Positions 8,295 through 17,788 are shown, counted from the first letter of the stretch. The stretch is 64,000 nt of DNA from Clostridia bacterium (GCA_017522225.1 JAFWZR010000013.1:62001-126000), one strand, 5' to 3'. Program-made: numbers and translations. The notes: a model not told the origin generated them from the letters alone.

Positions 8295-9197
8295 ATGATG
8301 AAAAAAGGATTATGTGCAGTTCTTTCTCTTGTGATGATTATCGCATCCTTTGCCGCTTGCAAGAAGATTGACAACGAAAGACCGACAAATATCAATTCTG
8401 ACGGTGATGCTTACATAAATGTGACCGATAAAGACGGTAACGATGTTACTGATGCTGCGGGTGAGGTTGTCACTTCAGTGATTAACAGCGACGATCAAAA
8501 CAAAACTGACAAGACAAATAAGACAAACAAAAACGATAAAACTTCTGCAACAAACGGTAACAACCCCACTCTCCCGAGTGAGCTTGACCAGATTATCAAT
8601 GCTGAGGACTTTAATCCCATCGCTAAGCCCGATGACCTACTTGAAGAAGGCACAACCGTCGCAAAGAAGACAACTCTTCGTGAGGACGTTATCGGTAACG
8701 CTTTCGAAAAGAAAAAGTATACACTTTCAATGAACATCGTCGGTGAGGACGGTGAAATGCCCGCAATGGTTGTAATGAACGGTGACGATTTTGCACTCAG
8801 TGTTGACTACCAGGGTATGCCGATTAAGATGATTATCAAGGACGGCAAGACATATATTGCATTCAGCCTTGCTACAAGCCGTTTCTATATGGAAACAGAT
8901 GAAATCATCGATGCAGGCGAAATGACTCCGAATACGGAAAAACACACTTATGTCGGCACATCAAATGTTAAAGACGGTGACAAGACATACGTATGTGAAG
9001 AGTACAAAACAGACTCAGGACTTACTGTTAAATACTATTTCCTCGGTAAGAAGTGGGTTCGTTATGAAGCTGTTAACGGTGACGAGGTTGCAATCTTCAA
9101 GGTTAACGAATTCAAGGACAAGGCTGACAAATCAATCTTTGACCTTAAGGGTTATACAAAGTTTGATATGAACGCCTTTGCAAACATGGGTGTGTAA
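8295..9197 (+). CDS. Predicted lipoprotein of unknown function
   Basis: A 300-residue extracytoplasmic protein. It has a lipoprotein signal (MMKKGLCAVLSLVMIIASFAAC, lipobox SFAAC with the lipidated Cys near residue 22). A low-complexity linker rich in Asn, Lys, Asp and Thr follows (about residues 65-95). The globular C-terminal domain (about 120-300) contains several beta strands. The linker suggests a domain held away from the membrane. GGAGG precedes the ATG pair. I do not recognise the domain; it loosely recalls lipid- or surface-binding lipoprotein domains. The next gene starts 3 bp after its stop. Confidence 0.75.
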   Translation: MMKKGLCAVLSLVMIIASFAACKKIDNERPTNINSDGDAYINVTDKDGNDVTDAAGEVVTSVINSDDQNKTDKTNKTNKNDKTSATNGNNPTLPSELDQIINAEDFNPIAKPDDLLEEGTTVAKKTTLREDVIGNAFEKKKYTLSMNIVGEDGEMPAMVVMNGDDFALSVDYQGMPIKMIIKDGKTYIAFSLATSRFYMETDEIIDAGEMTPNTEKHTYVGTSNVKDGDKTYVCEEYKTDSGLTVKYYFLGKKWVRYEAVNGDEVAIFKVNEFKDKADKSIFDLKGYTKFDMNAFANMGV

Positions 9198-9200
9198 GAT

Positions 9201-9929
9201 ATGAAAACGGCTCTTATTACAGGGTCAGCAAGAGGTATAGGCGCAGCCACGGCTGCGCTTTTTGCTGATATGGGATATAACGTTGTAATCAACTACAACA
9301 CAAGTGAATCGGATGCAACGGCTCTTTGTGAAAAAATCAAAACCTGTGGCGGTAACGCAATCGCCATTCAGGCCGATGTTTCAAAAATAAACGATGCACG
9401 CAGACTTTTTGATGAAGCAAAAAAGGCTTTCGGCCAGGTTGATGTGCTTGTGAACAATGCAGGTATTGCACAGCAGAAGCTTTTTACCGACATTACGCAG
9501 GAGGATTACGACCGTATGTTTGACTGCAATGTCAAAAGCGTTTTTAACTGCTGTCAGTGTGCGTTGCCCGATATGATACATAACAAGTGCGGAAGAATTA
9601 TAAATATTTCTTCCATGTGGGGTGTTGCGGGTGCTTCGTGTGAGGTGCATTACTCGGCATCCAAGGCTGCGGTCATCGGTATGACAAAGGCTCTTGCCCG
9701 TGAGGTAGCTCCGTCCGGCATTACGGTTAACTGCATCGCTCCCGGTGTAATTGACACGCCGATGAACAAATGCTTTGACGAAGAGACGGTCGGTGCACTT
9801 AAGGATGAAACTCCCGTCGGCAGACTGGGTACACCCGATGATATTGCAAGGGCAGTTGTTTTCCTTGCAGACGAAAAAAACAGCTTTATAACAGGTCAGA
9901 CCCTCGGAGTTGACGGCGGTTTTATATAA
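9201..9929 (+). CDS. fabG: 3-oxoacyl-ACP reductase-like short-chain dehydrogenase
   Basis: NAD(P)H-dependent reductase of the classical SDR family, 242 residues. Cofactor motif TGSARGIG (7-14), NNAG (85-88), Asn110, catalytic Ser137/Ser138, and YSASK with Tyr151 and Lys155 are all present, and it ends in the FabG-type GQTLGVDGG. FabG is the best name, but it stands apart from any fatty acid synthesis cluster and many such SDRs act on other ketones, so the symbol is tentative. It starts 3 bp after the lipoprotein gene, so the two are co-transcribed. Confidence 0.8.
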   Translation: MKTALITGSARGIGAATAALFADMGYNVVINYNTSESDATALCEKIKTCGGNAIAIQADVSKINDARRLFDEAKKAFGQVDVLVNNAGIAQQKLFTDITQEDYDRMFDCNVKSVFNCCQCALPDMIHNKCGRIINISSMWGVAGASCEVHYSASKAAVIGMTKALAREVAPSGITVNCIAPGVIDTPMNKCFDEETVGALKDETPVGRLGTPDDIARAVVFLADEKNSFITGQTLGVDGGFI

Positions 9930-9966
9930 AATTTAGTTATAATAAGCAAAATGCTTAAAATGTTGC

Positions 9967-9995
9967 TTGATTTATATAAAATTATGTGTTAAAAT
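9967..9995 (+). promoter_or_regulatory. Promoter of the zinc-ribbon membrane protein gene
   Basis: TTGATT (9967-9972), 17-nt spacer, TAAAAT (9990-9995), followed by an AGGAGGAG ribosome site just before the ATG at 10026. Confidence 0.6.
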
Positions 9996-10025
9996 GTGTG
10001 TATTAAGTAATAGGAGGAGTCCCCT

Positions 10026-10871
10026 ATGGCAGTATGTCCTAAATGTGGAAAGGAACTCGGTCTTTTTGATATGAAGCCCGAATGTCCGAAATGCGGAGTA
10101 AATCTTTTGTATTATAAAATTGAAGAAAGACTTGAGGTTGACGCAATCAACGCTGAACTTGAGCATGCAAAGACTCAGCAGAGAATCGACAGAGTCAAGA
10201 ATGCTATCTGGGGTTCACCGCTTTCAATCGTACGTATTGTTCTTATTCTTCTTATCGTCGGAACATTTTTCCTTCCGCTTGCAACATTACATACGGTTGG
10301 CCCGTACTTTGAAGAGAATGTAACCTTTAATGCTCTTGAAATTTACAACAAGGTTTCAGCGATGGATTTCGACGGTCTTTTCGGAATGTTCGGTTCTCCG
10401 CTTCTCGGTAAGGCTTTCATCTTCCTTGCAGTTTCAATGGTAACAATCGTTCTTGCAGTTCTTTGTGCTCTTCTCAGCCTTATCCTGAGCATCCTTTCAA
10501 GCTCACCTAAGGGATTTGCAAGAAACCTTTCATTTGCAATCATCGGCATTATCTCAACTGTTGCTTCAATTGTTTGCTATAACCTTTTCATCAGCAACAT
10601 AACACCTGTTCTTCCCGGTCTTGTTGAGGGTGCTGTAGGTTTTGGTGCTTACTGTATTATTGCTGCTTTTACTCTTGTTATCGTAATCAATGTTATAATC
10701 AAGGTAAAAGGCATCAATGTTAAGTACAAGCAGAGCTACATTGACTCAATCCCCTATGAGGTATTCGTTGAGAAGTTTGGCATTAAGAAGTATGACCTTC
10801 AGGCAGTTGAAGCTATCAAGCCTGAGTTCGACAAGCTTAACGATGAATACAAAGCAGAGAAGACTGCATAA
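10026..10871 (+). CDS. Zinc-ribbon membrane protein of unknown function
   Basis: A 281-residue protein. An N-terminal zinc ribbon (CPKC at residues 4-7 and 20-23) is followed by a short coiled helix. About four transmembrane segments lie near 67-86, 125-155, 160-185 and 205-230, with a charged cytosolic tail rich in Lys and Glu. This layout occurs in uncharacterised Firmicutes proteins and suggests a membrane-bound sensor or scaffold, but no function can be stated. It has its own promoter and terminator. Confidence 0.75.
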   Translation: MAVCPKCGKELGLFDMKPECPKCGVNLLYYKIEERLEVDAINAELEHAKTQQRIDRVKNAIWGSPLSIVRIVLILLIVGTFFLPLATLHTVGPYFEENVTFNALEIYNKVSAMDFDGLFGMFGSPLLGKAFIFLAVSMVTIVLAVLCALLSLILSILSSSPKGFARNLSFAIIGIISTVASIVCYNLFISNITPVLPGLVEGAVGFGAYCIIAAFTLVIVINVIIKVKGINVKYKQSYIDSIPYEVFVEKFGIKKYDLQAVEAIKPEFDKLNDEYKAEKTA

Positions 10872-10886
10872 TCAGAATAAAAATTT

Positions 10887-10912
10887 AAGGAGTGGGAAAC
10901 CACTCCTTTTTA
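10887..10912 (+). terminator. Terminator after the zinc-ribbon protein gene
   Basis: A 9-bp stem (10887-10895 with 10900-10908), a GAAA tetraloop and a T run. Confidence 0.85.
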
Positions 10913-10935
10913 TTTGCCTTAAAACAAACCGTAAA

Positions 10936-10965
10936 AAATCGGCTTACAAATTGTAAGCCGATTTT
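10936..10965 (-). terminator. Terminator after the Gfo/Idh/MocA dehydrogenase gene
   Basis: A perfect 30-bp palindrome (15-bp arms, 10936-10950 with 10951-10965) just after the stop of the minus-strand dehydrogenase gene. The arms carry A/T runs, so it may act in both directions. Confidence 0.8.
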
Positions 10966-10975
10966 GTTATTATAT

Positions 10976-12130
10976 TCAGATTTCGGGGATGACAACTTCA
11001 ACTTCCTTGCCAAGCTCTGCTGACTTAACAATGTGGTCGATGATTGCCTGGTTGTAGAGAATCTGGCTTGTCGGGATAGGTGCCGGATCGCCGTTAGCGA
11101 TTGCTTCAAGGAATGAACGGCACTTCTTGTAGAAGAGACCCTTACCCTTGTTCTCAATGAGAGGAACGATTGTCTCGACCTGCTCTCCGGCAACATCGTG
11201 GTAAATTGTCATCGGGCCTGACATTGAACCGTTCCAACAGTCTGTTGACGGAATTCTCAACGCGCCTTCCTTACCGAAGATGATTGTGTCACCCGGTGTG
11301 TCGGGATGCATAGCCCATGAAATACGGAAGTCAAGAATTATGCCGCCCTCAAGACGAACAAATGCTGCTGCGAAGTCTTCAACATTGAAGCGTGCTGCAT
11401 CTTCAGGGTTGTTGTACTTCGGATTTGCTCCGAAGAAGCCTGATGTATAGCCTGAAACTGTGAGAGGCTTCGGATAATCAATAGCATTAAGAACAACGTC
11501 AAGTGAGTAACAACCGATATCACCCATAGCGCCGATACCTGCTGTTGACTTTTCAATAAATGTGCTGTTGGGCACACCGCGTCTTCTGCCGCCGCCTGTC
11601 TGGATGTAATAAATCTCACCGAGCTCGCCTGACTGAACGATCTTTCTTACCATCTTCATATTCTCGTCGCCACGGGGCTGGAAGCCGATAGAAATAATCT
11701 TTCCGCTTTCTTTTTCAGCCTTCATAATTTCAACTGCTTCTTCAGTTGTAACACACATCGGCTTTTCAAGAAGAACGTTTACACCCTTCTTAAGAGCGTA
11801 GATAGAGCATTCTGCGTGTGTCATATTGTATGTACAAACGCTGACTGCGTCAAGCTCTGTTTCGTTATCAAGAAGCTCCTTATGGCTCGGATAGAAGCGA
11901 ACATTGTCAAGTCTGCCGTCCTTATTAAACTTCTTAGCAAACTTCTGTGCCTTACCGGGGATGATATCTGCCATTGCAACGATATCAACATCGTCCATAT
12001 CAAGGTAGCTCTCGAGGTGAGCCTCTGCAATCCAACCTGTACCGATGATGCCTACCTTAAAGCGTCTGCCTGTGTCAACTACTTCTTCTTCAACTGCCTG
12101 TGTGAATTGGCTTAATACTGCATCTGACAT
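10976..12130 (-). CDS. Gfo/Idh/MocA-family oxidoreductase
   Basis: NAD(P)-dependent sugar or inositol dehydrogenase, 384 residues. The Rossmann motif VGIIGTGWIAEAHLESY begins near residue 27 after a short N-terminal extension. The catalytic LLEKPMC (EKP motif) lies near 135, and the C-terminal alpha/beta substrate domain contains GAMGDIGCYSLDV. It starts 12 bp downstream of a sugar-phosphate isomerase-like gene, a common pairing in inositol or rare-sugar catabolism. The substrate is unknown. A second, shorter family member lies at 59830-60897. Confidence 0.9.
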   Translation of the reverse strand: MSDAVLSQFTQAVEEEVVDTGRRFKVGIIGTGWIAEAHLESYLDMDDVDIVAMADIIPGKAQKFAKKFNKDGRLDNVRFYPSHKELLDNETELDAVSVCTYNMTHAECSIYALKKGVNVLLEKPMCVTTEEAVEIMKAEKESGKIISIGFQPRGDENMKMVRKIVQSGELGEIYYIQTGGGRRRGVPNSTFIEKSTAGIGAMGDIGCYSLDVVLNAIDYPKPLTVSGYTSGFFGANPKYNNPEDAARFNVEDFAAAFVRLEGGIILDFRISWAMHPDTPGDTIIFGKEGALRIPSTDCWNGSMSGPMTIYHDVAGEQVETIVPLIENKGKGLFYKKCRSFLEAIANGDPAPIPTSQILYNQAIIDHIVKSAELGKEVEVVIPEI

Positions 12131-12142
12131 ATAAAAAACTCC

Positions 12143-12976
12143 TTATTTATTAATTGTTTTGATATAATCTATGCTCATCTGAGCACATTCAACGGGTGTT
12201 TTATCAAGTGCGGGATTGTCCTGTTCAACAACTACCCACAATGTACCTGCTTTTTTACAAGCTTCAAGAATTGCGGGGAAATCCTGTACACCGTAACCGC
12301 ACGGACGGAATCCGAATGCCTCTTCTTCCTCCTGTGCCTCCTGAGCACCGTCATCAATACCGATAAGCTGATAAAGCTTTGCCGGTTTGCCCTTACCGCT
12401 CATATAGAAATCCTTGAGGTGAACAACAGGTGCTCTGCCTGAATATTTCTCAATATACTTTGCAGGCTCTTCACCGCCGACATTTACCCAGCAGGTGTCA
12501 AGCTCTGTCTGAAGTTCGTCTGCTGACAGTGTGCTGTAAAGAAGGTCAAGACCGTAAACATCACCAACCTTTTTAAACTCGAAATCGTGATTGTGGTAAA
12601 GCATTGTGATGCCGTACTTCTTTGCGATTTCAGCAAACTTGCGGATACCCTCAACTGTGTCGTCGAAAAGCTCTGCACCGGGGCGTCTTTCCTCCACAGC
12701 GTAAGGAATTGCAATATACTTACAACCGATTTCAGCGTAATCAGCAATCACCTTTTCGGGGTCTGCGATAAGCTCGTCATAAGCAACGTGAGCAGAAATC
12801 GGAGTAAGACCGACCTCCTCGAGAAGTGCCTTGATATCAGCAGGCTTATTGTCATAAAGACCTGCAAACTCGACACCGTCGTAGCCCATTTCTTTTACTT
12901 TTCTGATTGTGCCTGCAAAATCCTCCGCCATAGCGTCACGCACGGAGTAAAGCTGCAATGCAACAGGAAAACTCAT
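12143..12976 (-). CDS. Xylose isomerase-like TIM-barrel sugar isomerase/epimerase
   Basis: The 277-residue protein belongs to the AP-endonuclease-2/sugar-isomerase superfamily: LQLYSVRD near the start, GYDGVEFAGLY, LYHNHDFEF (metal-binding His and Glu), and HLKDF. These are typical of IolE/IolI-like isomerases or 3-keto-sugar-processing enzymes. It is first in a two-gene operon with the downstream dehydrogenase, suggesting oxidation and isomerisation of one sugar or cyclitol. A strong GGGAGG ribosome site precedes the ATG. Confidence 0.87.
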   Translation of the reverse strand: MSFPVALQLYSVRDAMAEDFAGTIRKVKEMGYDGVEFAGLYDNKPADIKALLEEVGLTPISAHVAYDELIADPEKVIADYAEIGCKYIAIPYAVEERRPGAELFDDTVEGIRKFAEIAKKYGITMLYHNHDFEFKKVGDVYGLDLLYSTLSADELQTELDTCWVNVGGEEPAKYIEKYSGRAPVVHLKDFYMSGKGKPAKLYQLIGIDDGAQEAQEEEEAFGFRPCGYGVQDFPAILEACKKAGTLWVVVEQDNPALDKTPVECAQMSIDYIKTINK

Positions 12977-13058
12977 AAAAAAACCTCCCTAGGTAGTTTT
13001 GATTATTCTAACATATCGAATAACAAAAAACAATATAAAAGTAATATATTTGTGTAAA

Positions 13059-14159
13059 TTATCCGTAAATCAGTTTAGAAATTATGGTATTTGACAACAA
13101 AAAACCTTTGCGTGTCAGGTGCAGCGAGCTATCCGTAACCGTAAGAAGTCCGTGCTGTTTCAAAGGCTTTGCTCTTGTTACGATTTCCTGAGGAAAGTCT
13201 TTGCCGAAGCGTTCCCTGAATGCATCAAATTTTATGCCGTCGGCAAGACGCAGGCGAAGCATAATATACTCCTCCTCATCTCCGCCCTCGCCGTCAGGCA
13301 CAACCTCACAGCCGAGACGGAAGGAGTCAATATCGCGGGGATAATAAAAACGTTTGCCGTCGATAAAGGAATGGGCTGAAGGTCCTATACCGAGGTATTC
13401 CTCACAATTCCAGTATTTAAGATTGTGTTTACCCTCATAGCCTTCTTTTGAAAAGTTTGAGATTTCATAATTGCGGTAGCCTGCGGATTCGAGAATATCG
13501 CCGAGCAAGGTATACATTCCGACAGTTTCATCCTCATCGGGCAGATTGAGCTTGTCAGCATTATTATAATAGTATGTTCCCTCCTCAAGCTTGAGCATAT
13601 ATGCACTGATGTGAGGCACATCATTTTTCAGGCAGAAATCTATCGTTTCCGTAAGACTTTCTTTAGTCTGGTCGGGTACTCCGAGCATAACATCAAGCGA
13701 GATGTTTTCTATCCCTGAGAGTCGGATGCTTTTTATACACTCCTCTACCCTCTGTCTGTCTGCCTGTCTGCCGAGCTTTCTGCGTTCCGTGTCCACAGCA
13801 GACTGCATACCGAGTGAAATACGGTTGACGCCCAACCTTGCAACCGTTGTGAAAAAATCATCATCAACTGCGGAAGGGTTGCACTCCACCGTTATTTCTC
13901 CGTCCACTCCGAAAAGCTCCTTTGCCCTGCGTGTGATAAGTGCAATGTTTTCACCACCGAGAACCGACGGTGTACCGCCGCCGAAATACAAGGTATCAGC
14001 TTTTCTGCCGAGCCTTTGTGCCCACTCCTCAAGGTATTCAAGCACACAGGCTGTGTAGTCGTCAGTCTGCCCCTCATATGCACGCATTGAATAAAAGTCG
14101 CAGTACGGGCATTTTGATTTGCAGAACGGTATGTGGATGTAAAGACCAAAATTTTTCAT
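13059..14159 (-). CDS. hemW: Radical SAM heme chaperone HemW
   Basis: The protein is 366 residues long from the preferred ATG at 14159, which has a GGTGA ribosome site; an ATG 36 bp upstream is in frame but unsupported. The N-terminal IHIPFCKSKCPYCDFYS carries the CxxxCxxC 4Fe-4S motif, followed by FGGGTPS and the HemN-like C-terminal domain (GIGPSAHSF). Members of this branch were once called coproporphyrinogen oxidases but act as heme-insertion chaperones. It follows lepA by about 48 bp on the same strand, the usual lepA-hemW order in Firmicutes. Confidence 0.93.
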   Translation of the reverse strand: MKNFGLYIHIPFCKSKCPYCDFYSMRAYEGQTDDYTACVLEYLEEWAQRLGRKADTLYFGGGTPSVLGGENIALITRRAKELFGVDGEITVECNPSAVDDDFFTTVARLGVNRISLGMQSAVDTERRKLGRQADRQRVEECIKSIRLSGIENISLDVMLGVPDQTKESLTETIDFCLKNDVPHISAYMLKLEEGTYYYNNADKLNLPDEDETVGMYTLLGDILESAGYRNYEISNFSKEGYEGKHNLKYWNCEEYLGIGPSAHSFIDGKRFYYPRDIDSFRLGCEVVPDGEGGDEEEYIMLRLRLADGIKFDAFRERFGKDFPQEIVTRAKPLKQHGLLTVTDSSLHLTRKGFLLSNTIISKLIYG

Positions 14160-14177
14160 ATCTTCACCTATAGTAAC

Positions 14178-14203
14178 AACGGCAAGTGTTTCCACCTGCC
14201 GTT
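14178..14203 (-). other. Intercistronic hairpin between lepA and hemW
   Basis: An 11-bp stem with one wobble pair (14178-14188 with 14193-14203) and a 4-nt loop. No T run follows on the minus strand, so it is more likely an mRNA processing or stability hairpin than a full terminator. Confidence 0.5.
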
Positions 14204-14207
14204 TAAG

Positions 14208-16019
14208 TTATTCGTCAAGCTTGAGGACTGCCATAAATGCTTCCTGCGGTACTTCAACCGTACCGAAGTGACGCATACGCTTTTTACCCTCTTTCTGCTT
14301 TTCAAGAAGCTTCTTCTTTCGGGTAATGTCACCGCCGTAGCACTTTGCAAGAACATCCTTACGCATAGCCTTGATTGTTTCTCGTGCAATAACCTTGCCG
14401 CCGATTGCAATCTGAACAGGTATTTCAAACATCTGTCTCGGGATATGCTCCTTAAGTTTTTCGGCAATCTTTCTTGCTCTGCCGTAAGCCTTGTCCGAAT
14501 GTATTATAAATGAAAGGGCGTCTACTCCGTCACCGTTAAGAAGAACATCAAGCTTAACAAGATTTGAACGCTCGTAGCCTTTGATTTCGTAGTCAAACGA
14601 AGCATAGCCTTTTGTTCTTGATTTGAGAACATCAAAGAAGTCGTAGATAATCTCGTTGAGCGGAAGCTCGTAAGCTATATCTACACGGTCAGGTGTTACA
14701 TAAGTCATATTCTTGAACACACCGCGACGCTCCTGACACAAGTCCATAATAGCACCGACATACTCGTTGGGTGCATAGATGTTTGCATTGGTTATCGGCT
14801 CTTCGCTGAAATCGATGTATGCGGGATCGGGATAGTTTGTGGGGTTATCGATTTCAAGAACGGTTCCGTCTGTGAGATGAATTTTATAAACAACGCTCGG
14901 AATTGTGGTTACAAGATCGAGGTCATATTCACGCTCGAGACGCTCCTGAATAATTTCAAGGTGGAGAAGTCCGAGGAAGCCGCAGCGGAAGCCGAAGCCA
15001 AGTGCGCCTGATGTTTCGGGCTCATAAGAAAGAGCGGCATCGTTAAGCTGAAGCTTTTCAAGTGCTTCACGAAGATTTTCATAATCAGCACCGTCTGCAG
15101 GATAAACACCGCAGAAAACCATGGGATTTACCTTTCTGTAGCCCGGAAGAGGCTCTGTTGCGGGATATTCTGCAGTTGTTACGGTATCACCGACACGCGC
15201 ATCGCCCACAGTTTTGATTGAAGCTGTGATGTAACCAACCTCACCGGAGGTAAGCTCCTTTGCTGACTCCATTGAGGTAGCACGCATATATCCGACATCA
15301 ACAACAGTGAACTCTGCACCCGTTGCCATCATCCGCATTGTATCGCCTGCCTTGATTTTGCCGTCAACAACACGAACATAAACGATTACACCCTTGTAAT
15401 TATCGTACACAGAGTCAAAAACCAATGCACGCAAGGGCTTTGAATCGTCAGAGTCAATCGGTGCAGGGATATCCGAAACGATCTTTTCAAGCACCTGCTC
15501 GATGTTTTCGCCTGTTTTCGCCGAAACTCGGGGTGCTGACATACACTCAAGACCGATAACATCCTCAACCTCTGCTGCAACTCTGTCAGGATCTGCTGCA
15601 GGAAGGTCAATTTTGTTGATTACGGGAACAATCTCAAGGTCGTGGTCAAGTGCAAGGTAAGTGTTCGCAAGAGTCTGCGCCTCAATACCCTGTGAAGCAT
15701 CAACTATAAGCACCGCACCCTCACAGGCTGCAAGTGAACGCGACACCTCGTAGTTAAAGTCAACGTGGCCCGGTGTATCGATAAGGTTGAGCTCATATTC
15801 CTCACCGTCCTGAGCCTTGTAGTTAAGCTTAACGGCATGTGCCTTGATTGTAATGCCTCTTTCTCTTTCGAGGTCCATATCGTCAAGTAACTGGTCTGTC
15901 ATATCTCGCACCGCAACGGACTGTGTCTTTTCAAGCAGACGGTCTGCAAGAGTTGATTTGCCGTGGTCAATGTGTGCAATGATAGAAAAGTTTCTTATGT
16001 TTTCCTTTTTCGCTGCCAA
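14208..16019 (-). CDS. lepA: Elongation factor 4 (LepA)
   Basis: Ribosome-associated GTPase that back-translocates or remodels stalled ribosomes. The 603-residue length is exactly typical. G1 is AHIDHGKST (15-23), switch and G2 lie in the ERERGITIK segment, G3 is DTPGHVD, G4 is NKIDLP, and the LepA-specific C-terminal domain contains [17 protein letters not shown] and [11 protein letters not shown]. It is the first gene of the lepA-hemW operon and has a recognisable promoter upstream. Confidence 0.97.
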   Translation of the reverse strand: MAAKKENIRNFSIIAHIDHGKSTLADRLLEKTQSVAVRDMTDQLLDDMDLERERGITIKAHAVKLNYKAQDGEEYELNLIDTPGHVDFNYEVSRSLAACEGAVLIVDASQGIEAQTLANTYLALDHDLEIVPVINKIDLPAADPDRVAAEVEDVIGLECMSAPRVSAKTGENIEQVLEKIVSDIPAPIDSDDSKPLRALVFDSVYDNYKGVIVYVRVVDGKIKAGDTMRMMATGAEFTVVDVGYMRATSMESAKELTSGEVGYITASIKTVGDARVGDTVTTAEYPATEPLPGYRKVNPMVFCGVYPADGADYENLREALEKLQLNDAALSYEPETSGALGFGFRCGFLGLLHLEIIQERLEREYDLDLVTTIPSVVYKIHLTDGTVLEIDNPTNYPDPAYIDFSEEPITNANIYAPNEYVGAIMDLCQERRGVFKNMTYVTPDRVDIAYELPLNEIIYDFFDVLKSRTKGYASFDYEIKGYERSNLVKLDVLLNGDGVDALSFIIHSDKAYGRARKIAEKLKEHIPRQMFEIPVQIAIGGKVIARETIKAMRKDVLAKCYGGDITRKKKLLEKQKEGKKRMRHFGTVEVPQEAFMAVLKLDE

Positions 16020-16061
16020 GTTATCACCTCAGTAGTTACTGTAAAAATAAATAATCAATGT

Positions 16062-16090
16062 ATTATATCATAAAGATGATAAATCTTCAA
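16062..16090 (-). promoter_or_regulatory. Promoter of lepA-hemW
   Basis: On the minus strand: TTGAAG (16085-16090), 17-nt spacer, TATAAT (16062-16067), about 43 bp before the lepA ATG. Confidence 0.65.
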
Positions 16091-16295
16091 TCCAAATATC
16101 ATAAAATGTGCAGAAATTGAGTATGATATTACAAAAGTTACATTTTAGTTAACTTTTGTAACCTTTTGTAACTTTTCTATGTTTTGCACAAACAAATTAG
16201 TGTTTTTATTCTGTTTTGGAATATAGTTTGTTTTTATCGGCTGTTTTCTTAACCGAAATTGAAGCAAAATGAACAAAAAAAATCTATTTGCAAAA

Positions 16296-16324
16296 TTGAC
16301 AAAAATTTTTTTCATACCTATAAT
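16296..16324 (+). promoter_or_regulatory. Consensus sigma-A promoter of the G5/3D protein gene
   Basis: Exact TTGACA (16296-16301), 17-nt spacer, exact TATAAT (16319-16324). A transcript starting near 16331 would have a leader of about 95 nt. Confidence 0.85.
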
Positions 16325-16329
16325 GGGCA

Positions 16330-16402
16330 AAGTCAGCATTGTGATTAGTATAGTTTTTTCGTGAAATATTGTTTTGGAGCTGACTTCTGCACGATGTGCA
16401 GA
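16330..16402 (+). promoter_or_regulatory. Structured 5' leader, candidate cis-regulatory RNA
   Basis: An 8-bp closing helix (16330-16337 with 16379-16386) encloses a U-rich loop region. It is followed at once by a 7-bp hairpin (16386-16392 with 16396-16402) just upstream of the ribosome site. It does not match any riboswitch consensus I can recall, including the c-di-AMP ydaO class often found before cell-wall genes. Confidence 0.35.
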
Positions 16403-16426
16403 TATGAAAGAAAAGGAGTTCATTTT

Positions 16427-17689
16427 ATGGATACCATTAAAAAGATTGGCAAGGCTTTGATGAAATCAAAGACCAAGCTTGTGATGATTACTTTTATTGT
16501 CATCTTCTGCGTGGCTACGATTTACGCTGCTGCTGCCAACTCTTACACAATCACACTTGACATTGACGGTGAGGTAACAAGAGTTACAACAATGCGTCAG
16601 ACTGCAGATGAGATTCTCAGTCAGGCAGGTGTTACAATCAACGAGAATGATATCCTCGACCTTTCCGAGTTCAGCGAGGGTACAGACTCAACAATCAAGC
16701 TTTATAAAGGATACAGCATTAAGGTTTCCGATAACGGCGGTGAGGCTGTAAGCTATATCGGTAACGGCTCTGTCGGTCTTGCTCTTCTTGAAAACGGAAT
16801 CAAACTTCAGGACGGTGACGAGCTTAACTGTTCCGTTAACGACAGACTTTTCGAGGGTATGGAAATCACTATCAAGCGTGCCTTCCCCGTACAGATTATG
16901 GCTGACGGTGAAACAGTGACGGTTTACCTTGCAAGCGGTACGGTAAGCGATGCACTTGATAAGGCAGTTATCACGGTTGACGATGACGATATCATCTCAA
17001 AGTCACTTGATACAGCACTTGAGAAGGATCTTCTTATTAAAATCACTCGTATTTCTTTTGTAGAAAGAGTTGATACTGTCGAAATCCCCTACAAGACAAC
17101 AACAAAAAAAGACGCTTCAATGTACACTGACCAGTCAAAGGTTGAGGTTAAGGGCGTCAAGGGTCAGCAGACAATAACTTACAACGAGAAGTTCATTGAC
17201 GGTGAGCTTGTAGAATCAACTGCTGTTAACACTGTTGTTGACAAGGCACCCGTTGACGAGGTAAAGATTGTAGGCACAAAGAAACGTGCTGCTGCAGTTT
17301 CAGGTATTACACTTGCAAACGGAAAAAGAACAGTATCAAGACTTACTCCCCCTGCAAGTCTTGAGCTTGATGCAAATTACGTTCCGGTTTCTTACAAGAA
17401 GAAGATTGTCGGCACAGCTTCCGCATATTCGGGCGGCGGCAGAACTGCAACAGGTAAGGCTGTAATGCCCGGCTACATTGCAGTTAACCCCAGACAGATT
17501 CCTTACCACACAAAGATGTGGATTGTATCAAATGACGGAAAGTATATTTACGGTTACGCTTCAGCAGAGGATACAGGCGGATTTACAAAGTGGACGGGCA
17601 ACCGTGCTACACTCTGTGACCTCTACTTCCCCACTGATGCACAGACAAGAGCATTCGGCAGAAGAAGCGTTACAATTTATATTCTCTGA
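16427..17689 (+). CDS. Cell-wall-active DUF348/G5/3D-domain protein (YabE-like)
   Basis: Extracellular peptidoglycan-remodelling protein of 420 residues. The ATG at 16427 follows AAAGGAG and begins a cytosolic stub with one signal-anchor helix (about 18-37). Three DUF348 repeats follow (about 40-210), then a G5 domain (about 215-295) with the typical TVVDKAPVDEV end. The C-terminal 3D domain (about 325-420) includes GTASAYSGGG, GYIAVNPRQIP, the EDTGG acidic pair and CDLYFPT, the putative lytic-transglycosylase-like site. The architecture matches YabE/resuscitation-promoting factor-like proteins. It is monocistronic with a strong promoter and terminator. Confidence 0.9.
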   Translation: MDTIKKIGKALMKSKTKLVMITFIVIFCVATIYAAAANSYTITLDIDGEVTRVTTMRQTADEILSQAGVTINENDILDLSEFSEGTDSTIKLYKGYSIKVSDNGGEAVSYIGNGSVGLALLENGIKLQDGDELNCSVNDRLFEGMEITIKRAFPVQIMADGETVTVYLASGTVSDALDKAVITVDDDDIISKSLDTALEKDLLIKITRISFVERVDTVEIPYKTTTKKDASMYTDQSKVEVKGVKGQQTITYNEKFIDGELVESTAVNTVVDKAPVDEVKIVGTKKRAAAVSGITLANGKRTVSRLTPPASLELDANYVPVSYKKKIVGTASAYSGGGRTATGKAVMPGYIAVNPRQIPYHTKMWIVSNDGKYIYGYASAEDTGGFTKWTGNRATLCDLYFPTDAQTRAFGRRSVTIYIL

Positions 17690-17695
17690 TTGTAG

Positions 17696-17727
17696 CGGAG
17701 TACGGTTTCGGCTGTACTCCGTTTTTT
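17696..17727 (+). terminator. Terminator after the G5/3D gene
   Basis: An 8-bp GC-containing stem (17696-17703 with 17714-17721) followed by six T. Confidence 0.85.
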
Positions 17728-17730
17728 ATA

Positions 17731-17759
17731 TTTACTTTTCGATGCACTTATAGTATACT
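17731..17759 (+). promoter_or_regulatory. Promoter of the membrane protein pair
   Basis: TTTACT (17731-17736), 17-nt spacer, TATACT (17754-17759), 30 bp before the ATG. Confidence 0.55.
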
Positions 17760-17788
17760 GAACAAAAATCGGAAAGGCAGGTGAGGAA

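Larger units (their letters stand above)
16020..16426. other. 407-bp divergent intergenic region between lepA and the G5/3D gene
   Basis: No convincing gene. It holds two divergent promoters: the lepA promoter at 16062-16090 and the G5/3D promoter at 16296-16324. An AT-rich stretch with repeated ACTTTTGTAAC-like units lies around 16135-16180, and a structured plus-strand leader at 16330-16402. An open frame on the minus strand here is AT-rich and has no family resemblance. Confidence 0.6.

Noticed and set aside
16145-16423. A 92-codon open frame in the lepA-G5/3D intergenic region
   Set aside because: AT-rich, Lys/Phe/Ile-biased, no ribosome site, and it runs through the G5/3D promoter and leader.
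16020-16426. Possible c-di-AMP (ydaO) riboswitch before the cell-wall gene
   Set aside because: The leader is too short and lacks the conserved ydaO core segments.
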